DNA from: Prototheca cutis
Taxonomy: Eukaryota; Chlorophyta; Trebouxiophyceae; Chlorellales; Chlorellaceae
Assembly: GCA_002897115.2 (NCBI GenBank)
Contig: BCIH01000013.1
Span: forward strand, 359,160-423,159
DNA length: 64,000 nt
Direction: 5' to 3'
In this document: positions 61,501 to 64,000 of the stretch, piece by piece
Numbering within the stretch: position 1 is the first letter of the stretch
Layout: each line of letters opens with the position of its first letter
Program-made: the position numbers and the translations under genes
The notes under the pieces: model-generated
The model's input: the letters and a program-made list of their open reading frames with translations, nothing else
What the model was told of the DNA's origin: nothing
Database searches by the model: none

Positions 61501-64000
61501 TGGTGGACCCAAAGCCCAGGGGCCCCGTCCCCGCTGACGGCGTGACGGAACTCCAGCTGTGCCTGCGTGTGCAGTGGCAACGCGAGGTCGTTCGAGGGCG
61601 GTCAATGAAAGTGGAGCTGGCCATGGCCGGCGCGGGTCTCCTGGTCATGGGAGGCCTACAGGACGAACTCTTCAACGTCACCTTGGACGATGTCAAGTCT
61701 GTGGCCATCCAGAGCCGCCACGAACTCAGGGTGAGTCATCGGAGTGACAGCTTTTTTTTAATGGATGTTTGTTGCTTGCATTCTTTTTGTTATGTCGACC
61801 TGTGCCATGGTTGTGTCCACCTGTGCATTGTGTCCATGCATGCTCTTCCTTCATCAACAACCCCCCCACACTCACACCACACACAGTTCTCTGGGTCGAT
61901 CCAGAAGTTGCAGCTGGACAACCAGATTCTGGATGCGGTGCAGCCCGTGGTGCTGGCACCCGCAGCCAACTACGGCGCAGGCGCCGAGCACGCGGGGCCC
62001 CTTATTTGTCTGGAATTTATCCGTTCCTTTGCCGGCGCGGCGGGCGAAGGGCTGGAGTTGATGGTGGATTCGCCCCGCAGCCCTGCGGAGCGGGCCATCT
62101 CGGCCTTTGGCGAGGGTGCCTCGAGCACGGCGGCGTGCCGGGCCCGGGAGGCTGAGGCCGCGGCCAGCGCTGCAGGCGGCGCGTCGCGGGCGCTGGGCAG
62201 CCCTCGTTCCCGGCTCGAGGTAACTGAGGAGCGGCAGAGCATCCGTTCCTTCAAGCGCATCGCACTGTCGATTGGCCACCTGGACCTGCTCACTGATGAG
62301 GCGTTCCTGGAGGCCATCCAGTCGTTCTTCGGTTCGGTCCCCACCGCCGACATCTGGCAGGACCGCACGTGGCAGGAACAGCAGCGCCGGCTCCTAGCCG
62401 CGCAGTTTGGCCCCCGCGAGGTGGACAGCCTGGCCGTCAATGCCTCCATCCCCAGCGGTGAGGAGGAAAACTGCGCCGATACCGCCCTAGACTGGGTCGT
62501 CGACAAGGAGACGCAGGACTTGGCCGTGCTGCACGGCCAGTCCGACCTCTCCTCCTGGTACTTTATCGAACTCGGTAAGCATGTGATCTTGAATGGGGTT
62601 GATCGAACGACCGAAATTTTAGGTTCCGGGTTCGGGGTTGTGGGTCTTGGAAAATTTGGCTGTGTGTGTGGACTATTCGAGCCCCCCCCCCCCCCCCCCC
62701 CCCCCNNNNNNNNNNCGCGCGCGCAACCAACAACGACGACAATGTGAACACTACGAATTTGCAGCCGAAATTTCTGGGGTTCTGATCAACGTGACGGTGT
62801 CGCTGACGAGCCGACTGCTGGGCGGTGACCGTCAGGGCACAGGCCGCGGTGCGCAGGGCGCCGACGCCTTCCACCGCAGCCTGTCTGCTTCGGGTTTCCA
62901 GCTGGTCAATGTCGGCAACGTGCCCATCGGGCTGGGCCGCTGGGTGGTGGGGTCGGACCCGGGGCTCCGTGGCTCGCGCTTCTCCAACGGATTCCTGTCA
63001 CGGCGCGCGCTGCAGAGCAATCTCATCCGGCACTACCGTCGCGAGGCGCTCAAGGAGGCGCACAAGGTGCTCAGCGGTGCAGGCCCGGCCATCGCGTCGG
63101 TGCCCCTGACGGTGATTTGGGCGTCGGGATCGGCGTTTTCGCTGCTCCGCGCCATCACGCGCGGCGCAACGGGCCCGGGGGCCGCGGCGCAGCAGGTTGT
63201 CTACGTCCCACTCATGGGCATTTCCATGATCGTCTCCGGGTTCAGCCGCATGCTGGCAGCGACGCTGGCGGCGGTGCCCCCCGGCCGCGCCGGCGGCGAT
63301 TCCGCCACGGTCCAGCGCATCATTCAGCGTCCCAACTCGGCGATCGAGGCGGCGCTGCGTGCCGGCCAGGAGGTCGGCGCGGGCGTGGCTTCCGCCGTCA
63401 CAGGCGTGGTGCTTGACCCCATCGCCGGCTGGCGCTCGCGCGGCTGGGGCGGGCTCGCGCTCGGTCTCGTCAAGGGCGTCGCGCTCGGTCTCCCCGGCCG
63501 GCCGATGGTGGGCGTCCTCGAAGCCGTGAGTCTCAGCTTTGGCGCGCTGGCGAGGACCGCGCTGGGGCGCGAGGGTATCCTGGGCAAGCTCCAGCGCAGG
63601 GTGCGCGCCCCCGGAGCGTTTGGCGAGGACCCCTACGACGCCGCGGCGGCCGACGGTGCCGTCGAGGCGCGCGTCGCGTTGCGGGCCCTCGTGGAGGCCT
63701 GGCAGCGTGTCCTGCCCCAGTTCTTCCCTGCCATGGCCGAAGATCGGGTGCTGGATGTGGTGAATGTCAGGCGCTCGCGGGTATTGCTCGTCACGGATCG
63801 CCACCTGGCCTACCTCCGCGCCCGCCACCTCCGTGCACACTCGGTCTACCGCGCGAAATGGCGCGTGCCGCTGGCCGAGGTGCAAAACCTGACGGGCAGC
63901 GCCGACACGCTCAAGATTGCGCTGACGCACGTGCACCGCTACGACCTGTGGGTGCTGGGCGTCTGGCCCGTCGCGGGGCGCAAGCGCATGCGCGCGTCCT
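36256..64000 (+). CDS. VPS13: Giant VPS13-like bridge-type lipid transfer protein, 3'-incomplete at window edge
   Basis: Predicted lipid-conducting protein at organelle contact sites. Sixteen exons: 36256-36439, 36705-36886, 37165-40717, 40889-42561, 42747-44117, 44316-45804, 46034-46131, 46318-46415, 46618-48792, 48978-49728, 49884-51213, 51441-57895, 58054-61284, 61470-61730, 61887-62574 and 62765 to the edge. Together they encode about 8,250 residues. The N terminus has a hydrophobic helix (LAVALWALLLAGLAWAL) before the chorein-like start. An IQ motif (RIQQAWLRHRARKRF) lies near 49940. VPS13 adaptor-binding/SHR-BD repeats lie in exon 12 (YLIQNQSGLRVFYW; LWLNNRTGVDLF; YIIENQTGMAVRVK). Two C2-like domains lie near 59760-60400 and 60960-61600. 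The VPS13 C-terminal region follows (VSLTSRLLGGDRQG; GVVLDPIAGWRSRGWGGLAL), and a PH-like segment opens at LLVTDRHLAYLR. Long Gly/Ala/Pro/Ser-rich linkers break up the domains. Exon 6/7 needs a GC-AG intron in my reading. Confidence 0.9.
37107..37144 (+). repeat. C24 run plus (AC)7 in VPS13-like intron 2
   Basis: 24 consecutive Cs (37107-37130) are followed by seven AC units, ending 20 bases before the tacag acceptor at 37164. The pyrimidine run may serve as an extended splice tract. Confidence 0.9.
46501..46592 (+). repeat. (GCAT)n, C11 and (AC)n microsatellites in VPS13-like intron 8
   Basis: About six GCAT units (46501-46525), an 11-C run (46544-46554) and an (AC)n tract (about 46556-46592) lie upstream of the acceptor at 46617. 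Confidence 0.9.
62682..62715 (+). repeat. C24 run ending in a 10-N gap, VPS13-like intron 15
   Basis: Twenty-four Cs (62682-62705) run directly into ten Ns (62706-62715), then resume as CG repeats. The gap lies within the intron, so the coding frame is unaffected. Confidence 0.9.

Overview
The window is nuclear DNA from a eukaryote, most likely a trebouxiophyte green alga of the Chlorella/Auxenochlorella kind. Coding exons are GC-rich. Genes carry many GT-AG introns, usually about 100 bp and often ending tgcag. Plastid-type proteins with N-terminal transit-peptide-like exons are present (SufS/NFS2 cysteine desulfurase, NADH-GOGAT), as is a plant/algal-type CLC. Chlorophyte-style TGTAA motifs lie just past several stop codons. 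The genus is an inference. It is draft sequence: isolated ambiguous bases are scattered throughout, with a 100-N gap at 32738-32837 and a 10-N gap at 62706-62715.

Layout. 1-2960 (+): 3' part of a multi-domain FKBP prolyl isomerase with a TPR tail. 3073-5057 (-): plastid cysteine desulfurase NFS2, convergent with the FKBP gene. 5058-8956: AT-richer stretch without a gene. 8957-11978 (-): SNX1/SNX2-type PX-BAR sorting nexin. 12412-19800 (-): complete NADH-dependent glutamate synthase. 19801-22594: mostly non-coding, but holding the C-terminal remnant of a TnpB/Fanzor-like nuclease (about 21010-21370, +). 22595-24022 (+): class III alcohol dehydrogenase/GSNO reductase, beginning with a 6-nt first coding exon. 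24499-28217 (-): alpha-kleisin cohesin subunit (RAD21/REC8). 29085-33513 (-): CLC chloride channel/antiporter with altered signature motifs and a very long insert between its CBS domains. 34079-35766 (-): TFIIF beta subunit. From 36256 to the window end (+): one giant VPS13-like bridge lipid-transfer protein gene with 16 exons visible and roughly 8,250 codons, not yet complete at the edge.

Most genes are housekeeping: protein folding, Fe-S sulfur supply, retromer/endosome sorting, plastid nitrogen assimilation, formaldehyde/NO detoxification, cohesin, ion transport, Pol II initiation and inter-organelle lipid transfer. They share no operon-like logic. One loose thread is that NFS2 feeds plastid Fe-S assembly and GOGAT is an Fe-S enzyme. 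The most unusual items are the Fanzor-like remnant, the exceptionally large VPS13-like protein with an N-terminal hydrophobic helix, an IQ motif and two C2-like domains, and the atypical CLC.
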